From: DASSUW01 sp963830725
Lineage (GTDB): Bacteria; Actinomycetota; Thermoleophilia; Solirubrobacterales; Solirubrobacteraceae
Assembly (NCBI GenBank): GCA_963830725.1
Contig: CAWHNO010000013.1
Location: forward strand, 1 to 64,000
Length of the DNA stretch: 64,000 bases
Direction of reading: 5' to 3'
Part shown: positions 34,879-45,548 of the stretch, in pieces
How positions within the stretch are numbered: position 1 is the first letter of the stretch
How the letters are laid out: every line of letters begins with the position of its first letter
Notes under the pieces: model-generated
What the model saw: the letters and a program-made list of their open reading frames with translations, nothing else
The model's database searches: none
What the model was told of the DNA's origin: nothing
Made by a program: the position numbers and the translations under genes

Positions 34879-34968
34879 AACAAGGGATTTCCCCCGGCGC
34901 GAACGTGGCGGCTGGTTGCCAAGCTGTGGCCCGTCGGTCTTCGGAGCGCAGGAGGAGAGGGGATCTAC
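34879..34968 (+). promoter_or_regulatory. Conserved leader, copy 2 (upstream of sugar-binding protein)
   Basis: Matches copy 1 at 22 of 25 positions over 34879-34903 (core agggNtttNccccggcgcga). The homology continues through ttgccaagctgtggcccgtc to the caggaggagagg ribosome site just before ATG 34969. It probably places the ABC transporter under the same regulator as the first rhamnosidase. Confidence 0.7.
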
Positions 34969-36278
34969 ATGGTCAGGTCGTGGAAGCCGGCCGGCGTGCT
35001 CGTGGCTCTCGCAGTCGCCATCGGGGTCGCGGCGTGTGGCAGTGACGACGGCGGTGGTGAGGCCGGCGAGACCGTCGAGCTGTCGTTCCTCGTCGCCAAC
35101 AGCGAGCAGGCCGTCAAGCCGGCCGAGGCGCTGATCGCCGCGTTCGAGCAGAAGAACCCGAACATCAACATCGACCTCGAGACGGGCCCTCAGGGCTCCG
35201 AGCTCGACAACCTCGTCAAGACGCGGCTCGCCACTGGGGAGATGAACGACGTGTTCGTCTACCTCGCCGGCTCGCTGTTCCAGGCGCTGAAGCCCGAGTC
35301 GCAGCTGACGCCGGTCAATGACGAGCCGTGGGTCGAGAACCTCGACGAGGCATACGTACCGACCGTGTCGGTCAACGACCAGGTCTACGGGGCGCCGTTC
35401 GGCAGCGCCTTCGGCGGAGGCATCCTCTACAACAAGAAGGTCTACGAGGAGCTCGGGCCTCGAGATCCCGAAGTCGTGGGACGAGTTCATGGCGAACAAC
35501 GCCAAGATCAAGAAGGCCGGCATCGACCCGGTCATCCAGAGCTACGGGGAGACCTGGACATCGCAGCTGTTCGTGTTGGCCGACTACCACAACGTGGCGT
35601 CCGCGGTACCGGACTGGGACCAGAAGTACACGGCCAATGAGGTCAAGTACTCGCAGGAGCCGGCGGTCGAGGGCTTCCGCCACCTCGAGGAGGTCAACAA
35701 GGCGGGGTACCTGAACAAGAACTACGGCTCGGTCAAGTTCCCGCCCGCCCTCAGCATGCTCGCCCAGGGCAAGGGAGCGCACTATCCGGCGCTGACGATC
35801 ATCGTGCCGAACCTCGAGACCTCCGACCCGGACAAGATCGACGACATCGGCTTCTTCGCCCAGCCCGCAGTGGATCCTGACGAACACCGGGATGACGCTC
35901 TGGCTGCCGCTTGCCGCATACATCCCGAAGTCGACCGAGGGCGCCAAGCTCGAGGCGGCCAAGAAGTTCCTCGCGTTCATCGCCAGCCCGGAGGGCTGCG
36001 ACTTCTCGTCCAAGGCGTACGCGCCGACCGGCCCGTACATGCTCAAGGGCTGCGAGCTGCCCGCGGATGTGCCCGCGTCGGTCAAGGACCTGCAGCCGTA
36101 CGTCGACGAGGGCAACGTGACACCGGCGCTCGAGTTCCTGTCGCCGGTCAAGGGCCCGGCGCTCGAGCAGATCACGGTCGAGGTCGGGTCGGGGCTGCGT
36201 TCGGCGGAGGACGGCGCGAAGCTCTACGACGAGGACGTCGAGAAGCAGGCGCAGCAGCTGGGCCTCGAGGGCTGGTAA
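34969..36278 (+). CDS. Carbohydrate ABC transporter substrate-binding lipoprotein, two frameshifts
   Basis: Extracytoplasmic sugar-binding protein (family 1 solute-binding fold) for the rhamnoside locus. A lipoprotein signal ends in GVAACGSDD (Cys about 23). LSFLVANSEQAVKPAEALI begins the fold, then TGEMNDVFVYLAGSLFQAL and VYGAPFGSAFGGGILYNKK. The frame changes near 35457, where an extra G turns ctcggcctcgag into ctcgggcctcgag, and near 35868. After these the expected SWDEFMANNAKIKKAGIDPV and WILTNTGMTLWLPLAAYIPK segments follow, so the gene is whole apart from two indels. Ligand is probably a rhamnose-containing oligosaccharide (inference from neighbours). Confidence 0.85.
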
Positions 36279-36287
36279 GCATCTGAC

Positions 36288-37213
36288 ATGTCGGTCGAAG
36301 TACGCGAACGGGCGATGCCTCGCACGGGCGTCGCCCGCCCGCGCTCCAGGCGGGCGAGGAAGAGCGCCTATCCGTACTGGTTCTACCTGCCGGCGTTCGT
36401 CGTCTTCTTCGTCTTCTTCCTGCTGCCGACGTTCAGCAGCTTCTACTACAGCCTCACGCGCTGGACGCTGTTCGACTCCGAGTTCATCGGGCTGGACAAC
36501 TTCCGGCAGTTCTTCGAGGAGCCGGCGCTCACCAAGGGCCTGACGAATACGCTCATCTACGCGGTCACGACCTCGGGGCATGAAGGTGATCCTCGGGATG
36601 GCGCTGGCGGTGCTGCTGACGTCGAGCGTGCTCGGCCGGGCGTTCATGCGCTCGGCCGTGTTCTTCCCGGTGCTGGTCAGCACGATCGGCGTCGGGCCTC
36701 ACCTTCACGGTGCTGATGGAGCCTGACGCGGGCCTCATCAACAAGGCGCTGGCCGTCGTGGGCATCCAGGGCCCGCGCTGGCTGGTGGATCCCAAGTGGG
36801 CGCTGATGTCGGTGGCGCTGGTCGACGTGTGGAAGGGCGTCGGCCTGGCGACGGTGATCTACATCGCCGGCATCGTCTCGGTCCCGCGCGAGTACTACGA
36901 CGCCGCCCGCGTCGACGGCGCCACGGCATACAAGCTGTTCCGCTACATCACGCTGCCGCTGGCCTGGCCCGCCACTGTGACGGTGATCATCCTCTCGCTG
37001 ATCGGCGGGTTGCGCTCGTTCGACCTGATCTGGGCGATGACGCGCGGCGGCCCGGGCTTCACGTCCGACGTCATCGCGTCGGTCATCTACAAGCAGTACC
37101 AGGCCGGCTTCTACGGCCTCTCCACCGCCGGCAACGTCGTCCTGTTCATCCTCGTGACGGCGATCATCTGGCCGCTCTACTCGTTCCTGCGCCGCCGGGA
37201 GGTGCAGCTGTGA
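36288..37213 (+). CDS. Sugar ABC transporter permease (MalF-like), two frameshifts
   Basis: First membrane permease of the CUT1-type importer. It starts with a basic cytoplasmic tail and a membrane segment FYLPAFVVFFVFFLLPTFSS, and ends with the EAA loop EYYDAARVDGATAYKLFRY followed by ITLPLAWP and two more membrane segments. Extra G insertions near 36578 (acctcgggg-catgaag) and 36694 (gtcggg-cctcacc) break the frame; removing them restores a continuous family-like protein of about 308 residues. ATG 36288 follows the binding-protein stop by 9 bases. No ATPase gene is in the cluster, so a shared MsiK-type ATPase elsewhere is expected. Confidence 0.85.
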
Positions 37214-38035
37214 GAAGCACCATCCGACTGCTCAGCCCGGTCTTCGTCGCGGTGATCGGCGTGATCTTCCTGGTGCCCTTCGTCTTCATCCTGTTCACGG
37301 CGGGCAAGACGCAGGCCGAGGCCGGCACAGCTCGAGTTCTCGCTGCCCACCGACTGGCAGCTGATCGACAACTTCCGCCAGGCAATCGAGGCGCGCGACT
37401 ACATGCTGGTCACCGCCTTCATCAACAGCACGATCATCACCGTCGCCAGCGTGGCGATCATGGTCGTGCTGGCGGCGATGGTCGCCTACGTGCTCCAGCG
37501 CCGCCCCAGCAAATGGACCAAGGTCGCCGACGTGCTGATCCTCAGCGGCCTGATCATCCCGCCCGCCGTCGTCCCCACCGTCTGGGTGCTGCAGGAGCTC
37601 AGCCTGTTCAAGACCCTGCAGGGCATGATCCTGATCGAGGTCGCCTTCGGCCTCTCCTTCAGCATCCTGCTCTTCCGCGCCTTCATCGCCACGATCCCGC
37701 GCGAGCTCGACGAGGCGGCCACGATCGACGGCGCCCGACCGCTGCGCGTCTTCTTCAGCGTCATCTTCCCGCTGCTGAAGTCCGTCACCATCACGGTGAT
37801 CGTCGTCCAGTCGGTGACCGTCTTCAACGACTTCGTCAACCCGCTCTACTTCCTGCCCGGCGACGAGAACGCGACCGTCCAGCTCACGCTCTTCAACTTC
37901 CAGAGCCAGTACGCCACCTCCTACCACCTGCTCTTCGCCGACATCCTGCTGATCACGATCCCGCCGCTGATCATGTTCATGTTCTTCAACCGCAGGATCG
38001 TGGACGGCCTGACCGCGGGCGCCGTCAAGGGGTAG
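37210..38035 (+). CDS. Sugar ABC transporter permease (MalG-like), one frameshift
   Basis: Second membrane permease. GTG 37210 overlaps the first permease stop (GTGA). It begins LLSPVFVAVIGVIFLVPFVF, continues (after a frame change near 37330) with FSLPTDWQLIDNFRQAIEAR and six membrane segments, and carries the EAA loop ELDEAATIDGARPLRVFFSV, ending in PPLIMFMFFNRRIVDGLTAG, the classic C-terminus of CUT1 MalG-like permeases. The stop is 3 bases before the second rhamnosidase ATG, so all four genes form one operon from the leader at 34879. Confidence 0.87.
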
Positions 38036-38038
38036 CTG

Positions 38039-40670
38039 ATGCGTCCGGTCGATCTGCGCTGTGAACACCGCGGGACGTGCCCTGCCTGGACGAGCCCGCC
38101 CCGCGGCTGAGCTGGGCGCTCGAGTCCTCCGAGCGCGGCAAGCGCCAGTCGGCGTACCGCGTCGTCGTCGCGCTGGACCCGGACCGACAGACGCTCTGTG
38201 GGACAGCGGGCGGCGTCGAGTCCGCATTCTCGGTCGACGTCGTCTACGGCGGGCGCGCGCTCCCGCCGGCGAGCGACTGCTGGTGGGTCGTGCAGGTCTG
38301 GGACGAGGAGGGCGAGCCAGTCGCCGTGGAGCGAGTCGGCGCGGTTCCGGACCGCTCTGTCCGAATGGCGCGCGCAGTGGATCTCGCGCGACGACGTCGA
38401 TGATCCGGGCGTGCCGGTGCCCGCGTCGGAGTCGGAACGCGCCGGCGACATCATGCTCGAGCGCTGCCGGCCGGCGCCGTTCCTGCGCCGCGAGTTCGCG
38501 GTACAGGGACCGGTGCGCCGGGCGATGCTCTACGCGACTGCCCGTGGGCTCGTCGAGCTGCATCTCAACGGCGCGCGGGTCGGCGACGCGGTGCTTGCGC
38601 CGGGGTGGACGGACTATCGCAAGCGCATCGAGTACGCGGCTCACGACGTGACCGAGCTGCTCGCCGACGGGCCCAACGTGCTCTCGGCGATCATGGGCGA
38701 CGGCTGGTACTCAGGCTTCGTCGGCTTCGACCTCAAGCGCGCCGGCGCCCACTACGGGACGTACCCGGAGCTGCTCTGCGAGCTCCACCTCGAGTACGCG
38801 GACGGCGCGCGCGAGGTGGTGGCGAGCGACGAGCGCTGGCGCGCGACGACCGGGCCGATCCGGTACTCGGACCTCCTGCACGGCGAGCACTACGACGCCC
38901 GCCGCGAGCTCGGCGGCTGGACGGATCCGGGTTACGACGACCGCGACTGGCGCGCGGTCCGCACCCGCGAGCGCGACGGCGTGGCACTGGTGCCCGAGCG
39001 CGCGCAGCCGATCCGCGTCACGGAAGAGCTGCAGCCGGTGTCCGTGACCGAGCGTGAGCCCGGCATCCATGTGGTCGACTTCGGTCAGAACATGGTCGGC
39101 TGGGTGCGGCTGGAGGTCGAAGGCGAGCGCGGCACGACCGTGCGGCTGCGGTTCGCCGAGATGCTCGAGGAGGACGGCTCGCTGCACGTGGCGAACCTGC
39201 GGACGGCGCGGCCGCAGGAGACATACGTCCTGAGCGGCGGCGGCCGCGAGGTCTTCGAGCCGCGCTTCACGTTCCACGGGTTCCGGTACGTCGAGGTGCA
39301 GGGGCCGGCGGACGCGCCGACCCTCGTCGGCCGGGTCGTGCACTCGGACACGCCGTGGACCGGTCGGTTCGAGTGCTCGGACGACCTCGTCAACCAGCTG
39401 TGGCGCAACGTCACCTGGGGCCAGCGCGGCAACTTCCTGTCGGTTCCGACGGACTGCCCGCAGCGCGACGAGCGGCTCGGCTGGCTGGCCGACGCGCAGG
39501 TCTTCCTGCCCAGCGCCGCCCTGAACATGGACGTCGCCGCCTTCATCACCAAGTGGGGCGACGACATCCTCGATGCGCAGTCGGCCGACGGCGCATATCC
39601 GGACGTCGCTCCCCGGCTCGGGGCGGAGCGTGACGGCGCGCCCGCGTGGGGCGACGCAGGGATCATCGTGCCGTGGACCGTCTACCAGCGCTACGGCGAC
39701 GTGCGGATCCTCGAGCGCCACTGGGACGCCATGGAGCGCTACCTGGCGTACCTGGTCCGCCACAACCCGGACCTGCTGTGGCGCTCGCGGCGTCACAACG
39801 ACTACGGCGACTGGCTGTCAGTGGGAGCGGACACGCCGCGGGAGGTGCTCGCGACCGCGTACCTGGCCTACGACGCGAAGCTCATGGCGCGCATCGCAGG
39901 CGCGCTGGGGCGAGGAGACCAGGAGGCCCGCTACGAGGAGCTGTACCGGGACGTCGTCGCGGCGTTCAATCGAGCCTACGTCGGCGACGACGGCTTCATC
40001 GAGGGCGACACGCAGACGGTCTACCTGCTGGCGTTGCACATCGGACCTGGTCGCCGACGAGGTGCGCGAGCGCGTGGCGGAGCGGCTCGTCGCCGACATC
40101 GAGGCACGTGACTGGCACCTCACCACCGGCTTCATCGGCGTCGGACTGCTCTGCCCGGTGCTGACCGAGGCCGGGTACGCCGACGTCGCATACCGGCTCC
40201 TGCTCAACGAGACGTTCCCGTCCTGGGGCTACTCGATCCGCCACGGCGCCACGACCATCTGGGAGCGCTGGGACGGCTGGACCGAGGAGAGCGGGTTCCA
40301 GACCCCGCTGATGAACTCGTTCAACCACTACTCGCTCGGCTCGGTCGCCCAATGGCTGTACGAGTACGTGGCGGGAATCCGCCTCGACCCCGAGCGGCCA
40401 GGCTACGAGCACGTGCTCATCGCCCCCGAGCCCGGCGGTCTGGCGTGGGCACGAGCGACGTACCACTCCGTCAGAGGGCCGATCAGCAGTGGCTGGCGCC
40501 AGGAGGACGGCACGTTCCAGCTCGACATCGAGATCCCGGCGAACGTGACGGCCACGGTGGTTCTGCCCGGAGGCGAGAGGCACGAGGTCGGCTCCGGGCG
40601 CCGGAGCTTCACCACCGAGCGGGCGTCAGAGCGAGAGCTCGTTCGCGCGCGCCCGCGCGCGCAGCTCTGA
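38039..40670 (+). CDS. Intracellular alpha-L-rhamnosidase (GH78), three frameshifts
   Basis: Glycosidase of about 877 residues without a signal peptide, so it probably acts in the cytoplasm on imported rhamnosides. Domains: N-terminal Ig-like (DEPAPRLSWALESSERGKRQ), beta-sandwich (MLYATARGLVELHLNGARVG, MGDGWYSGFVGFDLKRAGAH), (alpha/alpha)6 barrel with the canonical acid motif TDCPQRDERLGWLADAQVF (about 39448), and a C-terminal sandwich. Frame changes are needed near 38073 (likely a lost C in cgcggcgacgtg), 38325 and 40046 (extra G in atcg-gacctg). Family features persist across each. The stop overlaps the convergent LuxR gene by 45 bases. Confidence 0.87.
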
Positions 40671-43359
40671 GCGCGTCCGGATTCCGAGCTTGGCGTACAC
40701 GTGGCCGAGGTGGAACTCGACGGTCTTGGTGCTCAGCATGAGCTCCTCGGCGACCTCACGGTTCGTCATGCCCGATACGACGAGCCGCGTCACTGCGAGC
40801 TCTCGCGGCGTAAGGGCGGTGTAGTCGCGCGTCTTGCGGGCAGCCGGTGCGAGGCCGCACGCGCTGAGCTCCGCTTCGCACCGCTGCAAGGCCGGCTGGG
40901 CATCGAGCTCGCCGAGCCGACGTTGCGAGGCGAGGAGCGCCTCCGCAGCCGCACGCCGCTCGCCCGAGCGCCGCAGCACCTGACCGTGGGTGAGCTCGAT
41001 GAGCGCTTGCTCGAACGGCATGCCGAGCGGCTCGACCTTGGCCCGCGCGTCCTCGAGCGAGGCAGTGGCGCTCGCGACGTCGTGGCGGGCGAAGTCGAGC
41101 CTGCCGCGCGCGTGAGCCATCCTTGCCGCGAGCACGGGGTTCGACCGAGCGGTCGCGATGGCGCTCGCGGAAGCGATGAACTGCTCGGCCGCATCCAGCT
41201 CGCCGGCGTCGACGAGGGCGTGCGCCCTGAGATGCTGCCAGGGGAGGAACGCGGGGTCGTCCACTCCGTCGCGCGGCTGAATCCGATCGAGCGGCTCGAG
41301 CGCGCGGAGCACGTCGCGCGGGCGGTCCTGTGCCGCGGCGAATCCGGCCGTCGCGATCGCCTCGGCGGCGATGTGACGCTCGAAGGTCGGGGACTGCTCC
41401 TGGATCGCGCGCACATGCGTCTCGGCGACCGGCCAGTCGCCGCGAGCCGACGGCACATCGCTGGCCGACCAGTGCGCCAAGGCGATGACCCAGCGATCCT
41501 CGGACTCGACCGCCAGAGCGATCGCTCGTTCGCTCGCGACCACGGCGCTGTCCCACGCCCCGGCGAGGTACTCCGCGCGGTTGAGGCCGGCGAGCGACAG
41601 CGCGGCCACGACGAGGAGGCCGCGCTCGAGGCTCTCGGCGGCCGAGGTCTCGAACGCCGCGCGGGCGCCACGGAGGTCGCCGTCGCCGAGGAGCAGGAAG
41701 CCCTTCAGCGCGAGCAGGACGAACCCGGCTCCATGACGCGGCGCCGCAGGATCGTCGAGCCAGCGGTCGAGCGCCGCATGCGCTTCCTTTGGCGAGCCCG
41801 TGAAACTGAGCCCGAGTGCCAGCGACGGCGCCACGAGCAGACCGGTGGCCGGGTCGTCGGGCGCGAGAGCCATCGCGCGCTGCGCCCACTCGATGGCCTC
41901 GCGGCCCTGCAGGCGGGCGGTGGCCAGGAAGGCGCTCCGCTGCGCGATCGTCGCGGAGAGCCGGGCATCGTCGGCGAGCGCGCGCCGATCCCACGCACGC
42001 GTCAGCATCCGCTCGGCCGCCTCGACGTCGTCGGCGAACGCGGCGAGGTAGGCCAGAACGCTGTCCCGCCGCGGACCTTCGGCGAAGCCGGTCTGCTCGG
42101 CCAGTCTCCGGGCTGCGGCGCCGTCGCCCGAGTACAGCATCGCCTCGATCGCCTCCAGCGCCAGTCGCTCGCGATCGGCGGGTACCGGCGTGAGGCGGCT
42201 CGCTGCGATCAGGCTCGACACGGCGCTCGACCACGCACCGCGTGACATCTCGGTGTGCGCATGCGCCTCGAGGTCCGCGAGCAGCGCGTCGTTGGTGACG
42301 GTCGCGGCTTCCACGCGATGCCGCATCGCCGCCACGGCGTCCTGGGTGATGCCCGCAGCGCCGCTGTTGAGCGCGGAGCGCCGCGCCTTGGGCAGGGCTC
42401 CGTAGATGGCGCCTCGCGCGAGCGGGTGCGAGAACTCGACGAACGCGCCGCTTGCGCGGTCATCCAGCCGCACGAACCCACTCTCGACCGCCGCATCCAG
42501 CGTCCCGAGCGAGTCCTCGAGGCCGGCCAGCTCGACGACCGCCTGCAGCGGCGCACGAACGCCCAGCACGGCGGCTGCCTCGATCAACGTGACGACGTCG
42601 GTCCCACATCGCTCGAGACGCCGGCGGACCAGGTGCGCGTACGACTCCGGTACCGGGAGCGGACGCGGCTCGTGCTGCCAGCTGTCGTCGGCCGGGAGCT
42701 CCCGGAGCACCGCGCGGGCGTACAGCGGGCTGCCGCGCGTGTGCTCCCACAGGCGGCCGGCGGCGTCCGGCGTCATCGCGACACCGAAGGCCAGGCCCAG
42801 CTCGGAGATGTGCGAAGGAGCGAGCGGCCCGAGTGGCAGGACGCCGCCGGTCGACCCGGCCGCAAGCTTGCGCCATCCCTCCGGGAGGGTGTCGTCCGTG
42901 TGTCCCGCGCACGACCAGAACGACGAGCGCACGGCTCGCGAGCAGCCGGCGAGCGGCGAACAGCAGAGCGCGCAGCGACTCGGCGTCGATCAGATGTGCG
43001 TCATCGATCACGACGACGCACGGCTCAGTTTCCGGGCCCGAGCTGATCAGCTCCAACAGCTCCAGGCCGACGGCGACGTGGCCCCGCGCGCGCAGCGCGT
43101 CGCTGCCGCGGCCGTCGTACCGGAGGAGCTGGTCGGCCAGCGCGAACGGCACGTGGGACTCGGATTCGTCGCCGCTCGCACGCAGCACCCTGGTGCCCTG
43201 CAGCTCGTAGACGAAGCGCTCGACCAGCGTCGTCTTGCCGATGCCGGCCTCGCCCTCCACGAGCAGGAGCTGCGAATGCCCACCGGAGGCCTCGCCGAAC
43301 GCATCGTGAAGCGCCCGGAGCTCACTCTGCCGGCCCACGAACACCGAGGTCGCTGTCAT
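40626..43359 (-). CDS. Large ATP-binding LuxR-family (LAL) regulator, one frameshift
   Basis: About 910-residue signal-transduction ATPase. N-terminus: FVGRQSELRALHDAFGEA, Walker A VEGEAGIGKTTLVERFVYEL and Walker B CVVVIDDAHLIDAESL. A long helical TPR-like region follows (about 300-830) and the LuxR HTH ends the protein (LTPRELAVTRLVVSGMTNRE, LMLSTKTVEFHLGHVYAKLG). A frame change near 42890 separates VVLVV from CAGHTDDTLPEGWRKL. ATG 43359 is chosen over an upstream TTG. It converges on the second rhamnosidase and is divergent from the ArsR gene. Regulon unknown; a role in sugar metabolism is possible from position. Confidence 0.85.
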
Positions 43360-43409
43360 CGCCACGAGCAACTCTTAGCACCCACACCGCGCGATCAGGG
43401 AGCCGCCGA

Positions 43410-43459
43410 GTTGACAACCAGCCACGTAAGTGTCAACTTACGGTCAGTGCCAACTTACC
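43410..43459 (+). promoter_or_regulatory. ArsR operon promoter with operator repeats
   Basis: TTGACA (43411-43416) provides a -35. A perfect palindrome GTAAGT-gtca-ACTTAC lies at 43426-43441, and a variant copy GTGCCAACTTAC follows at 43447-43458, overlapping the start codon. The arrangement fits autoregulation by the ArsR-type protein encoded next. Confidence 0.6.
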
Positions 43460-43768
43460 AAGTCGACGGCTGGACGGCGCTGGGGGACCCGACGCAGGCG
43501 GGCGATCTTCGAGCGGCTCGTCGAGCGTCCGCAGGCGGTCGGAGAGCTTGCCCGCGAGTTCCCGGTCAGCCGACCGGCGGTCTCCCAGCACCTGCGTGTG
43601 CTCAAGGACGCGCGGCTGGTCGTCGGCCGTCCCGCGGGCAACCGGCGCATCTACGAGGTCGACCCCGCCGGGCTCGGGCCGTTGCGCGCGGACCTGGAGC
43701 GCTTCTGGGGCCATGCCCTGGCCAACTACAAGCGGGTCGTCGAGCGACGGGCCGAGGAGGACCGATGA
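43447..43768 (+). CDS. ArsR-family regulator, one frameshift near the start
   Basis: About 107-residue winged-helix repressor of the type paired with SRPBCC (AHSA1) proteins. After GTG 43447 the sequence reads PTYQVDGWTALGDPT, then a one-base insertion near 43493 (acgc-a-ggcgggcg) shifts into RRAIFERLVERPQAVGELAR, FPVSRPAVSQHLRVLKDARL (recognition helix) and GRPAGNRRIYEVDPAGL. No metal-binding Cys motif is present, so an arsenic or metal role is not indicated. The stop overlaps the SRPBCC start by 4 bases (ATGA). Confidence 0.85.
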
Positions 43769-44244
43769 GCATGCAGGCAACCGACACGTCCATCCAGACC
43801 TCGATCATGGTCGAGGCGCCGCTCGAGCGGGCGTTCTCGGTCTTCGTCGAGGACTTCGACGCGATCAAGCCGCGTGAGCACAACATGCTCGGCGTCGACA
43901 TCGCCGAGACCGTGTTCGAGCCGCGCGCCGGCGGCCACATCTACGACCGCGGCGTCGATGGCAGCGAGTGCCGCTGGGCGCGTGTGCTCGCCTATGACCC
44001 GCCGGACCGTGTCGTGTTCACGTGGGACATCAGCCCGCGTTGGCAGATCGAGAGCGATCCCGAGCGGGCGAGCGAGGTCGAGGTGCGCTTCGTCGCCGAG
44101 TCGCCGGACCGGACGCGCGTGGAGCTCGAGCACCGCAATCTCGACCGCCATGGCGACGGGTGGGAAGGCCTGCGCGCGGGCGTCGAGTCCGGGGACGGCT
44201 GGCCGCTCTACCTGAGCCGGTACGCCGCACGTGTGACGGCCTGA
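43765..44244 (+). CDS. SRPBCC (AHSA1-like) domain protein
   Basis: 159-residue START/Bet v1-like fold with a hydrophobic ligand cavity. It matches the AHSA1 group: IMVEAPLERAFSVFVEDFD at the start, FEPRAGGHIYDRGVDGSECR in the middle, then AYDPPDRVVFTWDISPRW and VELEHRNLDRHGDGWEGLR at the end. ArsR-SRPBCC pairs are very common in actinobacteria, where the ArsR protein represses the pair. The ligand is unknown. The final 37 bases overlap the convergent hydrolase gene. Confidence 0.85.
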   Translation: MSMQATDTSIQTSIMVEAPLERAFSVFVEDFDAIKPREHNMLGVDIAETVFEPRAGGHIYDRGVDGSECRWARVLAYDPPDRVVFTWDISPRWQIESDPERASEVEVRFVAESPDRTRVELEHRNLDRHGDGWEGLRAGVESGDGWPLYLSRYAARVTA

Positions 44245-45500
44245 GTCACCTGCGAGCCTGGCTTTGGCAGCAGCGCGTCGTCGAAGAAGCCGATCACGCG
44301 CCGCTCGTACTCGGCCGGGCGCGCCGCGAGTCCGCCGACGTGCCTCGACTCCGGGATCTCCCACAGCGTCTTGGGTTCGCCTGCGGCCTCGAAGTACTCG
44401 GGGTTGAGCGCCTCGGTGTCGACGCCGTGGGGCGCCCAGATGATGAAGACGGGCCGTGGCGCGATCCGGCCGACGATGTTCTGCATGAGGGGCGGCGGCG
44501 GGCTGTTGGAGAACAGCGTCAACCCGGCCGTGATCATGGTCTCGTAGCCGTGCTGGACCGCCGTGGCACCGGGCATCTGGCGGAACTCGCCGACCGACCG
44601 TGAGCCGGCGCCCTCCGAGACGACGGCCTTGAGCGCGTCGGTCTCCGCCGCGGCGTGCAGCATCAGTTCGCCGCCGACGGACAGCCCGAGGCCGCCGATG
44701 CGGTCGGGGTCGACGTCCGGCCGGCGCTGGAGGAACGCGACGGCGGCCTTGATGTCCTTCTCGCCCTCCCAGCCGAAGGCGTGCGGGTCGCCCTCGCTCT
44801 CGCCTTGACCGCGGCGGTCGAAGAGGAGCACCCCGTAGCCGTGGCGGGCCAGCATGCGCGTGTGCGCCTGCGGGCCGTTGCGGCCGGGGAAGGCGATCAC
44901 GGCGGCGCCGTTCCTGGACGGGACGTACCAGCCGGAGAGCTCGAGCCCGTCGCTCGTCGTGAACGCGACCTGCTCGTAGTCGGCTCCGAGGTTCGCGGCG
45001 GGCACGACCGGGCGCCCGAGGTGCGTGTACAGGTATCCGGCGCTCATGGGTGCGACGACGAACAACGCGACGGCGACGCCTGCGGCACCCAGCAGCAGGC
45101 GGCGCAGGTAACGCCACGGGCGGTTGCCGTGTGTGCGCCGCGTCGTCCACAGCGTGGCGGCGCCGAGTCCGAGCAGCAACAGCCCTGCGGGGATCGCGAG
45201 CAGGCCGGTGTAGTCGTCGCCGGATGCCCCGACCTTGGTCGCGTAGTGCACGGCCTCGGCTCCGGCGACGATCCCGAACGCGCCGAACACGAGCGCCATC
45301 GCTCCGCGGCGGCCCCCGCGCAGCCGCGGATAGGCCCACGCCGCGAGCGCGAGGACGGCGAGCGGGACGAGGCCGCCGACGAGGTGATCGCCCGCGGACG
45401 TGCCCGGAGACGGCTGGAGGAAGCTGTCGTCGAGCACGTGCAGCGCGATCGTGGCGACGCCGAGCACGAACAGTCCGGACTCGCGCCCGACCGCGCGCAC
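44208..45500 (-). CDS. Membrane-anchored alpha/beta hydrolase
   Basis: 430 residues. The N-terminal part (about 8-165) contains four to five membrane segments (FVLGVATIALHVL, LVPLAVLALAAWAY, LLAIPAGLLLLGLGAATLW, LLLGAAGVAVALFVVAP). The C-terminal half is an alpha/beta hydrolase: strand and oxyanion region GAAVIAFPGRNGPQAHTRML, GVLLFDRRGQGESEGDPHAF, nucleophile elbow GLGLSVGGEL (Ser) and a late region PESRHVGGL with the likely His. The active site probably faces the outside of the membrane. Substrate unknown. GTG 45500. It lies downstream of a second membrane protein in the same direction. Confidence 0.8.
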   Translation of the reverse strand: MRAVGRESGLFVLGVATIALHVLDDSFLQPSPGTSAGDHLVGGLVPLAVLALAAWAYPRLRGGRRGAMALVFGAFGIVAGAEAVHYATKVGASGDDYTGLLAIPAGLLLLGLGAATLWTTRRTHGNRPWRYLRRLLLGAAGVAVALFVVAPMSAGYLYTHLGRPVVPAANLGADYEQVAFTTSDGLELSGWYVPSRNGAAVIAFPGRNGPQAHTRMLARHGYGVLLFDRRGQGESEGDPHAFGWEGEKDIKAAVAFLQRRPDVDPDRIGGLGLSVGGELMLHAAAETDALKAVVSEGAGSRSVGEFRQMPGATAVQHGYETMITAGLTLFSNSPPPPLMQNIVGRIAPRPVFIIWAPHGVDTEALNPEYFEAAGEPKTLWEIPESRHVGGLAARPAEYERRVIGFFDDALLPKPGSQVTQAVTRAAYRLR

Positions 45501-45548
45501 AAGGTCGGCAAGCCGTGGGCTCGCGAAGCGAGCTGCGGCTGCAGTGCG

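Noticed and set aside
32218..35535. A 1105-codon minus-strand frame opposite the rhamnosidase and the sugar-binding protein
   Set aside because: Arg/Val/Asp-rich shadow frame with no recognisable domain; the plus strand has a signal peptide, GH78 motifs and ribosome sites.
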